DNA of 46,202 bases from an uncultured Dorea sp. (GTDB lineage Bacteria > Bacillota > Clostridia > Lachnospirales > Lachnospiraceae): contig UQRE01000017.1 of assembly GCA_900543415.1 (NCBI GenBank), forward strand, positions 1-46,202, given 5' to 3'. Positions 23,085 through 30,960 of this stretch are shown here, piece after piece (position 1 is the stretch's first letter; the number at the start of each line of letters is the position of its first letter). The notes beneath the pieces were generated by a model. That model was not told where the DNA came from. It did no database searches and saw only the letters and a program-made list of their open reading frames with translations. The translations under genes and the position numbers were made by a program.

Positions 23085-23100
23085 CCAGAAGGCTTGCTAT

Positions 23101-23177
23101 AGGTACCAGTCGAAATGTACCTAGTGTATCGCATGTAACTTTGAAAAGATGTTTTCTGGTGCCGGTATTTCCGGCAC
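23101..23177 (+). promoter_or_regulatory. Two hairpins in the leader of the replication gene
   Basis: AGGTAC (23101-23106) pairs with GTACCT (23117-23122), and GTGCCGG (23159-23165) pairs with CCGGCAC (23171-23177) over TATTT, directly before the GGAAAGGAGC ribosome site. Neither has a T run. They may set translation or stability of the replication message. Confidence 0.45.
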
Positions 23178-23206
23178 TGGGGAAAGGAGCAGATAGCATT
23201 GCGAAT

Positions 23207-23875
23207 ATGAGTAATTATGTCAAAATCAGCCGGAAGATCTTAGAGTGGGGCTGGTACAGAGATGAACATACAAAAAGCCTTTTTCTGCATTGTCTTCTCA
23301 AGGCAAATTGGAAAGACGGAGAGTTTAAAGGAATTGTGATTAAAAGAGGACAATTTGCAACCTCAATCCCAAAGCTTCAAGTTGAATTGGAATTAACTTC
23401 GAATGAAGTTAGGACTGCAATTAAACATTTAAAGAGCACAGGCGAAATCACAGTCAGATCATATAGCAAATTCTCCGTAATTACGGTGGTTAAGTATGAT
23501 AGTTACCAATGTGAATCACAGGCAGAATCACAGGCAGATAACAGTCATACCACAGACAAGGCACAGCCTATTAACAGTCTATTAACAACAATAGAAGAAG
23601 GGAAGAAGAATAAGAAGGAAAGAAAGGAAAATATAAGTAATAGTGTGCGGTTTACACCGCCCTCTCTCGAAGAGGTGCAGGACTATTGCAAAAGTCGACG
23701 TAACGGTTTGGATGCTCAAGCCTTTGTAGACTTTTATTCCTCGAAAGGCTGGATGATTGGAAAAAATAAAATGAAAGACTGGAAAGCTGCTGTACGCACC
23801 TGGGAGCGTAAGAGTCAGACAAGGCAGGAAGAGACCGCCAAACATGACCGGATAAGCGAGGTGGATAGCTGGTGA
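23207..23875 (+). CDS. DnaD-like phage replication initiator
   Basis: 222 residues from ATG 23207. The N-terminus MSNYVKISRKILEWGWYRD and LFLHCLLKANWKDGEF are typical of phage replisome-organiser proteins; a winged-helix domain follows (LTSNEVRTAIKHLKSTGEIT). A polar linker (about 110-150) is encoded by repeated DNA, then a C-terminal part with LDAQAFVDFYSSKGWMIGKNK and KDWKAAVRTW. The AAGGAG site is 17 bases from this ATG and better spaced for a non-standard ATT at 23198, so the start is slightly uncertain. It should open the phage origin and recruit the helicase loader encoded next. Confidence 0.85.
   Translation: MSNYVKISRKILEWGWYRDEHTKSLFLHCLLKANWKDGEFKGIVIKRGQFATSIPKLQVELELTSNEVRTAIKHLKSTGEITVRSYSKFSVITVVKYDSYQCESQAESQADNSHTTDKAQPINSLLTTIEEGKKNKKERKENISNSVRFTPPSLEEVQDYCKSRRNGLDAQAFVDFYSSKGWMIGKNKMKDWKAAVRTWERKSQTRQEETAKHDRISEVDSW
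23513..23640 (+). other. Candidate phage replication origin inside the initiator gene
   Basis: Two exact tandem copies of GAATCACAGGCA (23513-23524, 23525-23536) are followed by two copies of CTATTAACA (23568-23576, 23579-23587) and then an A-rich tract to about 23640. Iterons followed by AT-rich DNA in the initiator's linker coding region is the lambda O arrangement. Inferred only. Confidence 0.5.
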
Positions 23876-24183
23876 CAAGAGAAGAGTTTAAAAACATCGT
23901 GAAAGCTATGCGAGGGGCGTATACAAGATGTCCGGTGACAACCCAACAGATATTTGACGAATGGTATCTGTTGCTCGCAGATATGGATTACAAGACCGTT
24001 TCAAGGAATTTGATGAAGCACATTCGCTCAAGCAAATATGCCCCGACGATCGCAGAGTTAAGGCAGGAACAGGCGGTAGGGTTTTGCAATTTCACAAGCA
24101 GAAACTACGATATGCGGAAACTTGAACTGGCACTTTTGGGAATTAAGTCAGTGGAACAGATAGAAGAAATAAAGGAGAAGTGA
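23872..24183 (+). CDS. G39P-like replicative helicase loader
   Basis: 103 residues with the pattern of SPP1 G39P-type loaders/inhibitors: TREEFKNIVKAMRGAY, TQQIFDEWYLLLADMDYKTV, SSKYAPTIAELRQ. It would load the host or phage replicative helicase at the origin opened by the preceding protein. GTG 23872 overlaps the previous stop. No phage helicase of the DnaB type is in view, so the host DnaB may be used. Confidence 0.75.
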   Translation: MTREEFKNIVKAMRGAYTRCPVTTQQIFDEWYLLLADMDYKTVSRNLMKHIRSSKYAPTIAELRQEQAVGFCNFTSRNYDMRKLELALLGIKSVEQIEEIKEK

Positions 24184-24185
24184 GG

Positions 24186-24374
24186 ATGGCAGTTATAAGG
24201 AGTATTAGAGGTGGAAGCGCCGGACTGAATGAAGAAGATCGTTTAACTCTTGCTGGGCTGTTAGTGAAAGCAGGATATCGGGTGCAGATCGGTTATCGGG
24301 TTGTGCCGGGAAACGCTAAGGGAAAGAAAGAGTATACGGTGGAGTATGAGGAGCCAGGAGGTGAACAATCATGA
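24186..24374 (+). CDS. Hypothetical small phage protein
   Basis: 62 residues: EDRLTLAGLLVKAGYRVQIG then KKEYTVEYEEPG. ATG 24186 is preferred to GTG 24180 because AAGGAG is 8 bases away. Its stop overlaps the next start. Function unknown; similar short proteins are common at this place in related prophages. Confidence 0.65.
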   Translation: MAVIRSIRGGSAGLNEEDRLTLAGLLVKAGYRVQIGYRVVPGNAKGKKEYTVEYEEPGGEQS

Positions 24375-24985
24375 GGATAGATCAGATCAAGATTGATGAG
24401 TGGTATGACATTCCCGGATATGGAGGGAAATATCAGATCAACTACTACGGAAATATCCGGCGAGCACTGAAGAATGGACGATATAAAGAGATACATCCAT
24501 TTATTAAAAAGTCAAATGGTCGCAGATGTGTAAAGTTAAATTGCAAAGAGCATGTGGTAATGAAGCTTATGCAGAGAACGTTTTATGGGGAACTTAAAGA
24601 CGGTTGTGTTGCTTATCATAAAAATATGTGCATTACAGACGATATATTGAGCAATATCGGTATTAGTACAAGAGAGCAACTTGGGAAAATAACAGGAAGA
24701 AAAAATAATTGTGAGAGATCTGTCGTAAAAATAGACAGCTGCGGTCAGATCGTAGATTTTTACAGATCCGTTCGTGAGGCAGGAAGGAAGAATCATATGT
24801 CTTATCAAACGATTCTTGACCGGATCAACGGGAAAGTAAAGAGTTTGTATGCTCCGGATGGTTATGTATATGTCAAAGAAAAAGATAGTGAGATTCAAAA
24901 AGCGATCCGGAAAATCGAGCTTGAAAATAGAAAAGAGAGTGGTGTGTCATTTGTAAGCGCACCAGATGTAGTATTTGATTTTTAG
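24371..24985 (+). CDS. NUMOD4/HNH-like protein with degenerate nuclease core
   Basis: 204 residues. The N-terminus (WYDIPGYGGKYQINYYGNIRR) is a NUMOD4 motif and the C-terminal part (VVKIDSCGQIVDFYRSVREAG, then YQTILDRINGK) a NUMOD1-like DNA-binding motif, as in HNH homing endonucleases. Between them the expected VNHIDGNKTNN-type HNH core is reduced to AYHKNMCITDDILSN, so catalysis is doubtful. ATG 24371 overlaps the previous stop. It may be a homing enzyme turned DNA-binding protein. Confidence 0.78.
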   Translation: MRIDQIKIDEWYDIPGYGGKYQINYYGNIRRALKNGRYKEIHPFIKKSNGRRCVKLNCKEHVVMKLMQRTFYGELKDGCVAYHKNMCITDDILSNIGISTREQLGKITGRKNNCERSVVKIDSCGQIVDFYRSVREAGRKNHMSYQTILDRINGKVKSLYAPDGYVYVKEKDSEIQKAIRKIELENRKESGVSFVSAPDVVFDF

Positions 24986-24991
24986 AAAAAG

Positions 24992-25015
24992 CATTTTGTT
25001 GACATCAACAAAATG
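24992..25015. repeat. 24-base perfect palindrome at the helicase-methyltransferase start
   Basis: CATTTTGTTGA (24992-25002) and TCAACAAAATG (25005-25015) are exact inverse complements around CA. The second arm contains the first possible ATG of the following gene. It could be an operator or a hairpin that hides that start. Confidence 0.6.
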
Positions 25016-27574
25016 ATAGAAAGGAGTCGGAACTCTGGCCAGAGAAAAGACATGTCAGTTCCTTTCAAGAAGATGGATTATTTGGAATTTTTAAAAACAA
25101 AGATAGAGATCGCACCGGAAAGCGGGTTCGAAATAGAACAGGGGAAGATCAACAAAGCATTACTGCCACATCAGAGAGATGCGGTGGCATGGGCGTTAAA
25201 AGGCGGAAGAAGAGCACTGTTCGAGTCGTTCGGACTCGGCAAGACGGTGCAAGAATTAGAGTTCTGCCATCAGGCAGCAGTGCACGAAGGTGGCAGGGCA
25301 CTTATCGTATTGCCACTGGGAGTAAAACAGGAATTTACCAGAGACGCGGTAGAACTCTTAGGTTACGAAAAACCGGAATATTGCCGGACAATGGAAGAGG
25401 TAGAGAAGTCGAAAAGTGAGATTGTGATTACCAACTATGAACGTGTTAGAGATGGAGATATCCGGCCGGATTATTTTTCAGCGACATCCCTGGACGAAGC
25501 GAGCGTGCTTCGGTCATTCGGAAGCAAGACCTATCAGACCTTTTTGAATAAGTTTAAGAACGTCCCGTATAAGCTGGTGGCAACCGCGACACCATCCCCG
25601 AACCGGTACAAAGAGCTGATTCATTATGCCGGATACTTAGAGGTCATGGACACCGGACAAGCGCTAACAAGATTTTTTCAAAGAGACAGCACCAAAGCAA
25701 ATAATCTGACACTATACCCAAACATGGAAGATGAGTTCTGGTTGTGGGTATCAAGTTGGGCACTGTTTGTTACAAAGCCATCGGACTTAAATGAGGACTA
25801 TTCAGATGATGGATATGAATTTCCGCCGCTGGAGGTTCGTTGGCACGAGATACCGATACATTATGGAGATGCCACGGAAAAAGATGGGCAGATTACTCTT
25901 TTTCAAGACGCGGCAGCAGGCTTAAAAGAAGCAGCAGAAGTAAAGAGGAATAGCATAGACGTCCGCGTGGAAAAAATGAAAGAAATCGTAGAAAACGCAC
26001 CAGACGAACACTTTGTATTGTGGCATGATCAAGAAGCAGAGCGCCATGCAATCAAGAAAGCGCTGCCGGAGACAGTTGATATCTATGGATCACAGGATTA
26101 TGAGACGAGAGAAAAAAGAGTCATAGACTTTTCGGAGGGAAGAATTAAGTTATTCGCTACAAAGAAATCTCTTTCTGGCTCTGGCTGCAACTTTCAAAGA
26201 TATTGCCATAGGGAGATCTTTCTTGGTATCGATTATGAATTCAATGATTTTATTCAGGCGGTACATAGATGTTATCGTTTTCTGCAAAATAAGCCGGTTA
26301 TCATCGATATTATTTACATGGAAAACGAAAGGCAGATTAAAGAGACACTATTGCGGAAATGGAAAGATCATAATCACATGGTCAAGAAAATGATAGAGAT
26401 CGTGAAAAAGTACGGATTATCATCTGCCAAGAAAGAAGAGAAGATGAAACGGAAGATGGGAGTGAAAACGGTGAGAGTAGAAGGAAAAAATTATGAAGCA
26501 GTCCATGATGATTGTGTGGAAGAGACAAGAAGAATGGAGAGCAACAGTGTAGGACTGATCCATACGTCTATCCCGTTTGGAAATCACTATGAATACAGTG
26601 CAAACTATAATGATTTTGGACACAATCAGAACACAGAGCGCTTTTTCGAGCAAATGGACTTTTTAACGCCGGAATTATATCGGATTCTGGAGCCAGGAAG
26701 AGTGGCAGCCATCCACGTGAAAGACAGAGTATTGTTCGGAAATGCAACTGGTACAGGAATGCCGACGATAGAGCCATTCCATGCCCAGTGCATTGAGCAC
26801 TACATGAAACATGGGTTTCAGTATTTCGGAATGATTACGGTCGTTACGGATGTGGTACGTGAAAATAATCAGACGTACCGGCTGGGATGGTCAGAGCAAT
26901 GTAAGGATGGTTCCAAAATGGGAGTCGGATGTCCGGAATATGTGTTACTTTTTCGCAAACTGCCGAGTGATCGTTCCAATGCCTACGCAGATGATCCAGT
27001 AAAAAAGAGCAAAGAAGAATACACAAGAGCGCAGTGGCAGATTGATGCACATGGCTACTGGAGAAGCTCCGGTGATCGCTTGGTAAGCAAAGAAGAATTG
27101 AAAGAGATATCTGTGGCGAACTTACAGGCGGTGTATCGAAAATACAGTAGAGAGTCGGTATACAGTTATAAAGAACATGTAAAACTTGCGGAAGCTCTAG
27201 ACAAAGACGGGAAACTTCCAGCCACTTTCATGGTAGTAGCGCCGGGGAGTTGGAATGATTTGGAGGTATGGGACGATATCAACCGGATGCGGACACTGAA
27301 TACAACACAATCCAGAAGACGTAAACAGATGCACGTATGCCCATTGCAGTTGGATATCGTGGAAAGAATTATCAACCGGTACAGCAATGAGGGCGATCTT
27401 GTTTATGATCCATTCGGAGGACTTATGACAGTCCCGATGATGGCTGTGAAAATGAAGCGCCGGGGAAAGGGCTGTGAATTAAATGCAGATTACTTCCGGG
27501 ACGGAGTGGGGTATCTTCAGGAGGCAGAAGCCGAGATGGAAACGCCAACGCTGTTCGATTTTATACAACCATAA
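25013..27574 (+). CDS. SF2 helicase - DNA methyltransferase fusion
   Basis: 853 residues from the first ATG. Helicase half: KPHQ-like LPHQRDAVAWAL, Walker A FGLGKT at 73-78, motif II DEAS at 161-164, motif III ATATP at 190-194 and motif VI in QAVHRCYRF (415-423). Methyltransferase half from about 485: motif IV-like TSIPFG at 518-523 comes before the SAM-binding DPFGG at 799-803, the beta-class order. The site TSIPFG departs from the usual (N/D/S)PP(Y/F). The start is ambiguous (25013, 25052 or 25073); none has a good ribosome site. It lies after the replication genes and before Lar-like and DUF551 genes. Likely self-modification of phage DNA; I recall similar fusions in Lachnospiraceae prophages. 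Confidence 0.87.
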   Translation: MIERSRNSGQRKDMSVPFKKMDYLEFLKTKIEIAPESGFEIEQGKINKALLPHQRDAVAWALKGGRRALFESFGLGKTVQELEFCHQAAVHEGGRALIVLPLGVKQEFTRDAVELLGYEKPEYCRTMEEVEKSKSEIVITNYERVRDGDIRPDYFSATSLDEASVLRSFGSKTYQTFLNKFKNVPYKLVATATPSPNRYKELIHYAGYLEVMDTGQALTRFFQRDSTKANNLTLYPNMEDEFWLWVSSWALFVTKPSDLNEDYSDDGYEFPPLEVRWHEIPIHYGDATEKDGQITLFQDAAAGLKEAAEVKRNSIDVRVEKMKEIVENAPDEHFVLWHDQEAERHAIKKALPETVDIYGSQDYETREKRVIDFSEGRIKLFATKKSLSGSGCNFQRYCHREIFLGIDYEFNDFIQAVHRCYRFLQNKPVIIDIIYMENERQIKETLLRKWKDHNHMVKKMIEIVKKYGLSSAKKEEKMKRKMGVKTVRVEGKNYEAVHDDCVEETRRMESNSVGLIHTSIPFGNHYEYSANYNDFGHNQNTERFFEQMDFLTPELYRILEPGRVAAIHVKDRVLFGNATGTGMPTIEPFHAQCIEHYMKHGFQYFGMITVVTDVVRENNQTYRLGWSEQCKDGSKMGVGCPEYVLLFRKLPSDRSNAYADDPVKKSKEEYTRAQWQIDAHGYWRSSGDRLVSKEELKEISVANLQAVYRKYSRESVYSYKEHVKLAEALDKDGKLPATFMVVAPGSWNDLEVWDDINRMRTLNTTQSRRRKQMHVCPLQLDIVERIINRYSNEGDLVYDPFGGLMTVPMMAVKMKRRGKGCELNADYFRDGVGYLQEAEAEMETPTLFDFIQP

Positions 27575-27607
27575 AAATGTGAAGTGGCAGCAGGAGGAAA
27601 GATAGAA

Positions 27608-27793
27608 ATGACAGAAGAGGAAAGAAGAACGCTCTTTTTCAAAATGATCGAAATACAGTTAAGAGGTGCAATATGCAGAGATCAAGAAATCAATATGAGA
27701 GGACAAGTGGCTATGGCATATGCGCTGGAAATCATAACCGAAAAAGAGCAGGGAGAGATACTGGAAATGATAGAGGAAAATCGCAACCAATAG
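27608..27793 (+). CDS. Hypothetical small phage protein
   Basis: 61 residues, helical and acidic (MTEEERRTLFFKMIEIQL, AYALEIITEKEQGEILEMIEE). ATG 27608 follows AGGAGG by about 10 bases; an in-frame GTG at 27584 has no such site. Function unknown. It closes the replication cluster before a large intergenic hairpin. Confidence 0.6.
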   Translation: MTEEERRTLFFKMIEIQLRGAICRDQEINMRGQVAMAYALEIITEKEQGEILEMIEENRNQ

Positions 27794-27798
27794 TATAG

Positions 27799-27873
27799 AA
27801 CCCATACCAGCAGTATAGATTTTATAGCAAAAATCATAACCAGTAGTGCGTGTACTATACTGCTGGTTGGGTT
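27799..27873 (+). repeat. Large intergenic stem-loop with alternative pairings
   Basis: ACCAGCAGTATAG (27806-27818) pairs exactly with CTATACTGCTGGT (27855-27867), extended by AACCC/GGGTT. A third copy-like segment, ACCAGTAGT at 27838-27846, could pair with the same right arm instead. No T run follows. Possibly a regulatory RNA switch or a protein-binding site. Confidence 0.55.
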
Positions 27874-27913
27874 AGATAGGATTAACTAAGTAACTAAATT
27901 AGGAGTGATGGAT

Positions 27914-28120
27914 ATGGCGATATATGAGTTTGATTGTAAAAAATGCACAAATGAATATATTGGTTTTCAAAACGGAGAATGGTGTAGTTGGTGTAAGCCG
28001 GTGGTTGACGGATTAAAAACATTTGAATGGGAGTGGCATGATGAAAACACGAAGTTAGATACATGCAGATGCAAATACTTCACAACGAATGTAAGGCAAG
28101 AAGAAATAATGTTATTTTAA
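27914..28120 (+). CDS. Small Cys-rich phage protein
   Basis: 68 residues with CKKC (about 8-11), CSWC (about 25-28) and CRCKYF near the C-terminus, suggesting a zinc site. ATG 27914 is chosen because TAGGAG is 8 bases upstream; GTG 27905 and ATG 27908 are too close. Not recognised. It follows the intergenic hairpin. Confidence 0.6.
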   Translation: MAIYEFDCKKCTNEYIGFQNGEWCSWCKPVVDGLKTFEWEWHDENTKLDTCRCKYFTTNVRQEEIMLF

Positions 28121-28149
28121 TTAAATTAGGATTTTTTAAGGAGGAAAAG

Positions 28150-28494
28150 ATGCATAAAGAAATTGAAAGAGCTGTCTTACGAATAACACAGGCGATGGAG
28201 AAGAATCGAAAAAACTATGATGATGCCAATGCATCATACAAAGACACCGGTTATGATCGATATTGGAAGAAAATGGAAAAATTGGATGCAGAATATGAAG
28301 AACTAAGGTCTTTTGTGCATCCAAAAGAAGAGATTAACATTTCTGCTGGAACAATTCAGAAGCTGGATGAGTTACAAAGAAATGTAAAAAACATCAGAAG
28401 CAAGTGGGAGAATCTGCGGAGAGATCTTCCCTATTCATCGGATTCTGTAGGTATAGATGATATATTCCGAGACATCAAAACATTGTTAAACTGA
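28150..28494 (+). CDS. Hypothetical helical phage protein
   Basis: 114 residues, charged and almost wholly helical with coiled-coil character (EIERAVLRITQAMEKNRKNY, MEKLDAEYEELRS, KLDELQRNVKNIRSKWENLR). AAGGAGG precedes ATG 28150. Unknown function. Confidence 0.65.
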   Translation: MHKEIERAVLRITQAMEKNRKNYDDANASYKDTGYDRYWKKMEKLDAEYEELRSFVHPKEEINISAGTIQKLDELQRNVKNIRSKWENLRRDLPYSSDSVGIDDIFRDIKTLLN

Positions 28495-28555
28495 GATTTA
28501 ATTAAACAAGGTTTGAGTTCCTGCGAGCAATCGTGGGGAGGGAAGGCAGAAAGAG

Positions 28556-28753
28556 ATGAAAGGGAAGAAATGTTTAAAACCATGTAAGGTATGTGGAAAA
28601 AACAGCGCCAAAATAGAAATTTGGAGTAGCGGTGGTCTTATGTATATGGTCAAATGCAATAACCCAGACTGCCCTGTTCCGAAAGGAGGGTATCCTAAAG
28701 GAAGAAAACTTGATGAAGTGATTAAAGAATGGAATAGGAGAGTGGAAGAATGA
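28556..28753 (+). CDS. Lar-like restriction alleviation zinc protein
   Basis: 65 residues with the Lar layout: LKPCKVCGKNSAKIEI, then VKCNNPDCPVP and the C-terminal LDEVIKEWNRRV. Rac-prophage Lar (RalR partner region) reduces type I restriction by acting on modification; here a role in protecting incoming or replicating phage DNA is inferred. The ribosome site AGAGATG context is modest. Its stop overlaps the DUF551 start. Confidence 0.75.
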   Translation: MKGKKCLKPCKVCGKNSAKIEIWSSGGLMYMVKCNNPDCPVPKGGYPKGRKLDEVIKEWNRRVEE

Positions 28754-29283
28754 ACGTACTAGAAAAGATTTTTGAAGAGATCAAGGAACTAAAGCGAAAG
28801 CAAAATAATCAGAATCAAGATTATAGAACAGGATATTTTAGTGCTTTGTCTACGGTGGAGGGAATCATCTGCTCACGCATGGATGAAGTTAGGGATATGC
28901 ATGTAAAAAGGCTGATTGATGCGAATGTGCTTGATAATGAAGTTGCAAACTTCTTTCTTACAATCACAGGGAACCCAAAGCAGACAACAGTAGTCAGAGA
29001 ATGTAAAGAATCATTCAGAAGAATGATTGATGAACAGCCGACAGTATATGCGAATGACGGCTGGATTCCGGTAGAAAAGAAGTTGCCGGAAGATGATAGA
29101 TATATATTGCTGTCTTTCGAAAACTTTTCCATTCCGTTAGTTGGACGATATGAAGAGAATGAAAAAGGAGGCGCATTCTATCTAGGGGATTGTGATGAAG
29201 AAGATACTTGCATATCCAACGATTTGTATGTAAATGCCTGGACGTATCTTCCGGAAAGGTACAAGGGTGATAGCAATGCATAG
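28750..29283 (+). CDS. DUF551 domain phage protein
   Basis: 177 residues. The C-terminal part has the DUF551 signature GWIPVEKKLPEDDRYILLSF (about 103-122) and a closing AWTYLPERYKG; the N-terminal part is a charged helix followed by a region with RLIDANVL and FRRMIDEQPTV, commonly found before DUF551 in clostridial phages. Biochemical role unknown. ATG 28750 overlaps the previous stop. Confidence 0.83.
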   Translation: MNVLEKIFEEIKELKRKQNNQNQDYRTGYFSALSTVEGIICSRMDEVRDMHVKRLIDANVLDNEVANFFLTITGNPKQTTVVRECKESFRRMIDEQPTVYANDGWIPVEKKLPEDDRYILLSFENFSIPLVGRYEENEKGGAFYLGDCDEEDTCISNDLYVNAWTYLPERYKGDSNA

Positions 29284-29461
29284 AGACAGCAAAGACCGAC
29301 ACAGGCAGAAAATAAGGGAGAACGATCATTACAACGATCTGGAAGAACGCAAGGTATCGGATAAGGCAAGGGAGAGATTCCGGAGAAAGCCATATCAGAT
29401 TACAGATGTTGCAGGGTATATGGCAAAGAAATATGACATCAAAAGGGAGATGGAACCATGA
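29276..29461 (+). CDS. Hypothetical small basic phage protein
   Basis: 61 residues, very charged (RDSKDRHRQKIREN, SDKARERFRRKPYQ). ATG 29276 overlaps the end of the DUF551 gene; its stop overlaps the next ATG at 29458. Nucleic-acid binding is possible from charge alone. Confidence 0.55.
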   Translation: MHRDSKDRHRQKIRENDHYNDLEERKVSDKARERFRRKPYQITDVAGYMAKKYDIKREMEP

Positions 29462-29865
29462 ACAGGTCGGAAAACCTGCGTGCTTTTCTTAGGTTCGTAA
29501 ACGAGTGCCAAACACTGAATGAGATGGCAAGAAAAGAAATTTCAAAAGAAGACAAGCGTCAGCAGGATTTATTGCATGAGATTGAATTTGAACCAAGAGC
29601 AAAGGAGAGAAGTAAGTTATGCACACAGCTCCATCGGTCAAGATTGAACCGGAGAAAATACAAGGATATCTTCGAAGAGACGGATGATATTGTGCAGTTT
29701 TTCAATGTAGGTCAGCACAAAAGGGTTCTTGATCAGATGGGGCAGTTGATTGGAAAAGTAAGAAAAGTGGAAAAATATCATGAGAATAGGGTATATATTC
29801 CGAGATTGCAGGAGGGAGAGGATGCCGATGGAGCAGAGACTGGAAGAAAACAATATCAAGAATGA
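29458..29865 (+). CDS. Hypothetical helical phage protein
   Basis: 135 residues, charged and helical (FLRFVNECQTLNEMARKEIS, LHRSRLNRRKYKDIFEETDDIVQFF). It is in a coupled chain: ATG 29458 overlaps the previous stop and its 3' end overlaps the late-regulator gene by 44 bases. Not recognised; similar proteins often precede ArpU/DUF1492 genes. Confidence 0.65.
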   Translation: MNRSENLRAFLRFVNECQTLNEMARKEISKEDKRQQDLLHEIEFEPRAKERSKLCTQLHRSRLNRRKYKDIFEETDDIVQFFNVGQHKRVLDQMGQLIGKVRKVEKYHENRVYIPRLQEGEDADGAETGRKQYQE

Positions 29866-30277
29866 GAATAACCGGAAGAAAGAGTACCTGAGAGGATACA
29901 GATCCAGTAGAAGACGTATCAACCGTATTGATGATGAAATTATTGAACTGAAAGAATTAGCTGCATCGGTGAAGGCAATTGATTATTCGGGCATGCCGCA
30001 TGGAAACGGAAACCAGAAGGATCTATCTGATGAGCTGGCCAGGATTGATTCGTTGGTAGAAAAACTTGGGGCAGAAAAGGAAAGTTGCGTTGAATCTTAT
30101 GTTTCTATCGAAAAGCAGATTAAGGAGATAAAGAACGAGGATGAGAACGACGTGTTGTTTTACCGATATGTGAAAGGCTTAAGATTCTGGGAGATTGCAG
30201 AGAAAATGGATTATAGTGAGCAGTGGGTACATAAATTGCATGGAAGAGCGCTGGCACATTTAAAGTTGCCAACATAA
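29822..30277 (+). CDS. DUF1492/ArpU-like sigma-related late regulator
   Basis: 151 residues. A long charged N-terminal helix region is followed by a sigma-70 region-4-like helix-turn-helix near the C-terminus (DVLFYRYVKGLRFWEIAEKM, YSEQWVHKLHGRALAHL). Proteins of this kind switch on late genes in Gram-positive phages. GGAGGGAGAGG precedes ATG 29822; ATG 29828 is an alternative. It is the last early gene before a terminator and immediately precedes the late region, as expected. Confidence 0.8.
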   Translation: MPMEQRLEENNIKNENNRKKEYLRGYRSSRRRINRIDDEIIELKELAASVKAIDYSGMPHGNGNQKDLSDELARIDSLVEKLGAEKESCVESYVSIEKQIKEIKNEDENDVLFYRYVKGLRFWEIAEKMDYSEQWVHKLHGRALAHLKLPT

Positions 30278-30400
30278 TTTATCTTTATTTGTGTTAGTTT
30301 ATTGAAGTTTAGTATGCAAGTTTGCTATCCTTATACTGGAATTGATGAACAGATATTAAATCATTCGATTAGTTCCCCCACAACCTAATAAAACCGAGAG

Positions 30401-30430
30401 AGGACACCTAGCAACGGGGGTGTCTTTTTC
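30401..30430 (+). terminator. Terminator closing the early operon
   Basis: GACACC (30403-30408) pairs with GGTGTC (30419-30424) and is followed by TTTTTC. The rest of the 30278-30497 gap has no ORF; upstream of the hairpin it is AT-rich and I see nothing else certain. Confidence 0.85.
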
Positions 30431-30431
30431 G

Positions 30432-30460
30432 TTGCGTAATGTCGAGAAATGGGATATTAT
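30432..30460 (+). promoter_or_regulatory. Candidate promoter for the two-gene cassette
   Basis: TTGCGT (30432-30437) and TATTAT (30455-30460), 17 bases apart, lie just after the early terminator and before gene 30498. The -35 match is only partial. Confidence 0.45.
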
Positions 30461-30497
30461 GGGAGTAGGTTTTTAGGGTGTGAGGAGGAAATGTTGA

Positions 30498-30950
30498 ATG
30501 ATTGAAAATAAAGAGATGTTACTGTACAGTGCACAAAAGGCTGTAAAACACATTTCGAAAGTAGGGGCTGAAAACGCAGACGATAAAGAATGCTTTTTCA
30601 TTATTGGAACCGCGCTTCATTGGGTTATAGATTGTATCGATCGTATTCCTGATGCGCAGATAAAGGAGGAGCATAAAAAATTATTTTCAGGACTAAGATT
30701 TGCGAATAATTGTTTGAAGCACAATATAACTTTTACAAAAGCTCATAAAGCCAAGGGGCATAGCTATCCTTATGATTTTCCATACGATTATGGTACGCAC
30801 TTTATATGGACATCGTTAGATGAAGTTGATATATGGGATAGCAAGGAAAATCAGAGGGCGAATTATAAAAATAATTTTGAAGGGAAAAATGTTTTTATAA
30901 CAATGTCAGAAATAACGAGTGAAATAGAAAAATATTATGAGATTTTGTGA
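30498..30950 (+). CDS. Unknown cassette protein, possibly HEPN-like
   Basis: 150 residues, helical, no membrane segment: MLLYSAQKAVKHISKV, FFIIGTALHWVIDCIDRI, FSGLRFANNCLKHNITF, then a Trp/Tyr-rich stretch. The FANNCLKH segment recalls the R-N-K-H helix of some HEPN-like proteins but the spacing does not fit the standard RNase motif, so this is weak. GAGGAGG lies before ATG 30498. It lies with gene 30961 between two terminators at a place where phages carry accessory genes; exclusion or defence is a guess. Confidence 0.65.
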   Translation: MIENKEMLLYSAQKAVKHISKVGAENADDKECFFIIGTALHWVIDCIDRIPDAQIKEEHKKLFSGLRFANNCLKHNITFTKAHKAKGHSYPYDFPYDYGTHFIWTSLDEVDIWDSKENQRANYKNNFEGKNVFITMSEITSEIEKYYEIL

Positions 30951-30960
30951 GGTGTAACCT

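Noticed and set aside
30678..30740. Definite HEPN RNase motif in the 30498-30950 protein
   Set aside because: Arg and His in RFANNCLKH are seven residues apart rather than the usual four to six, so only a weak resemblance is recorded.
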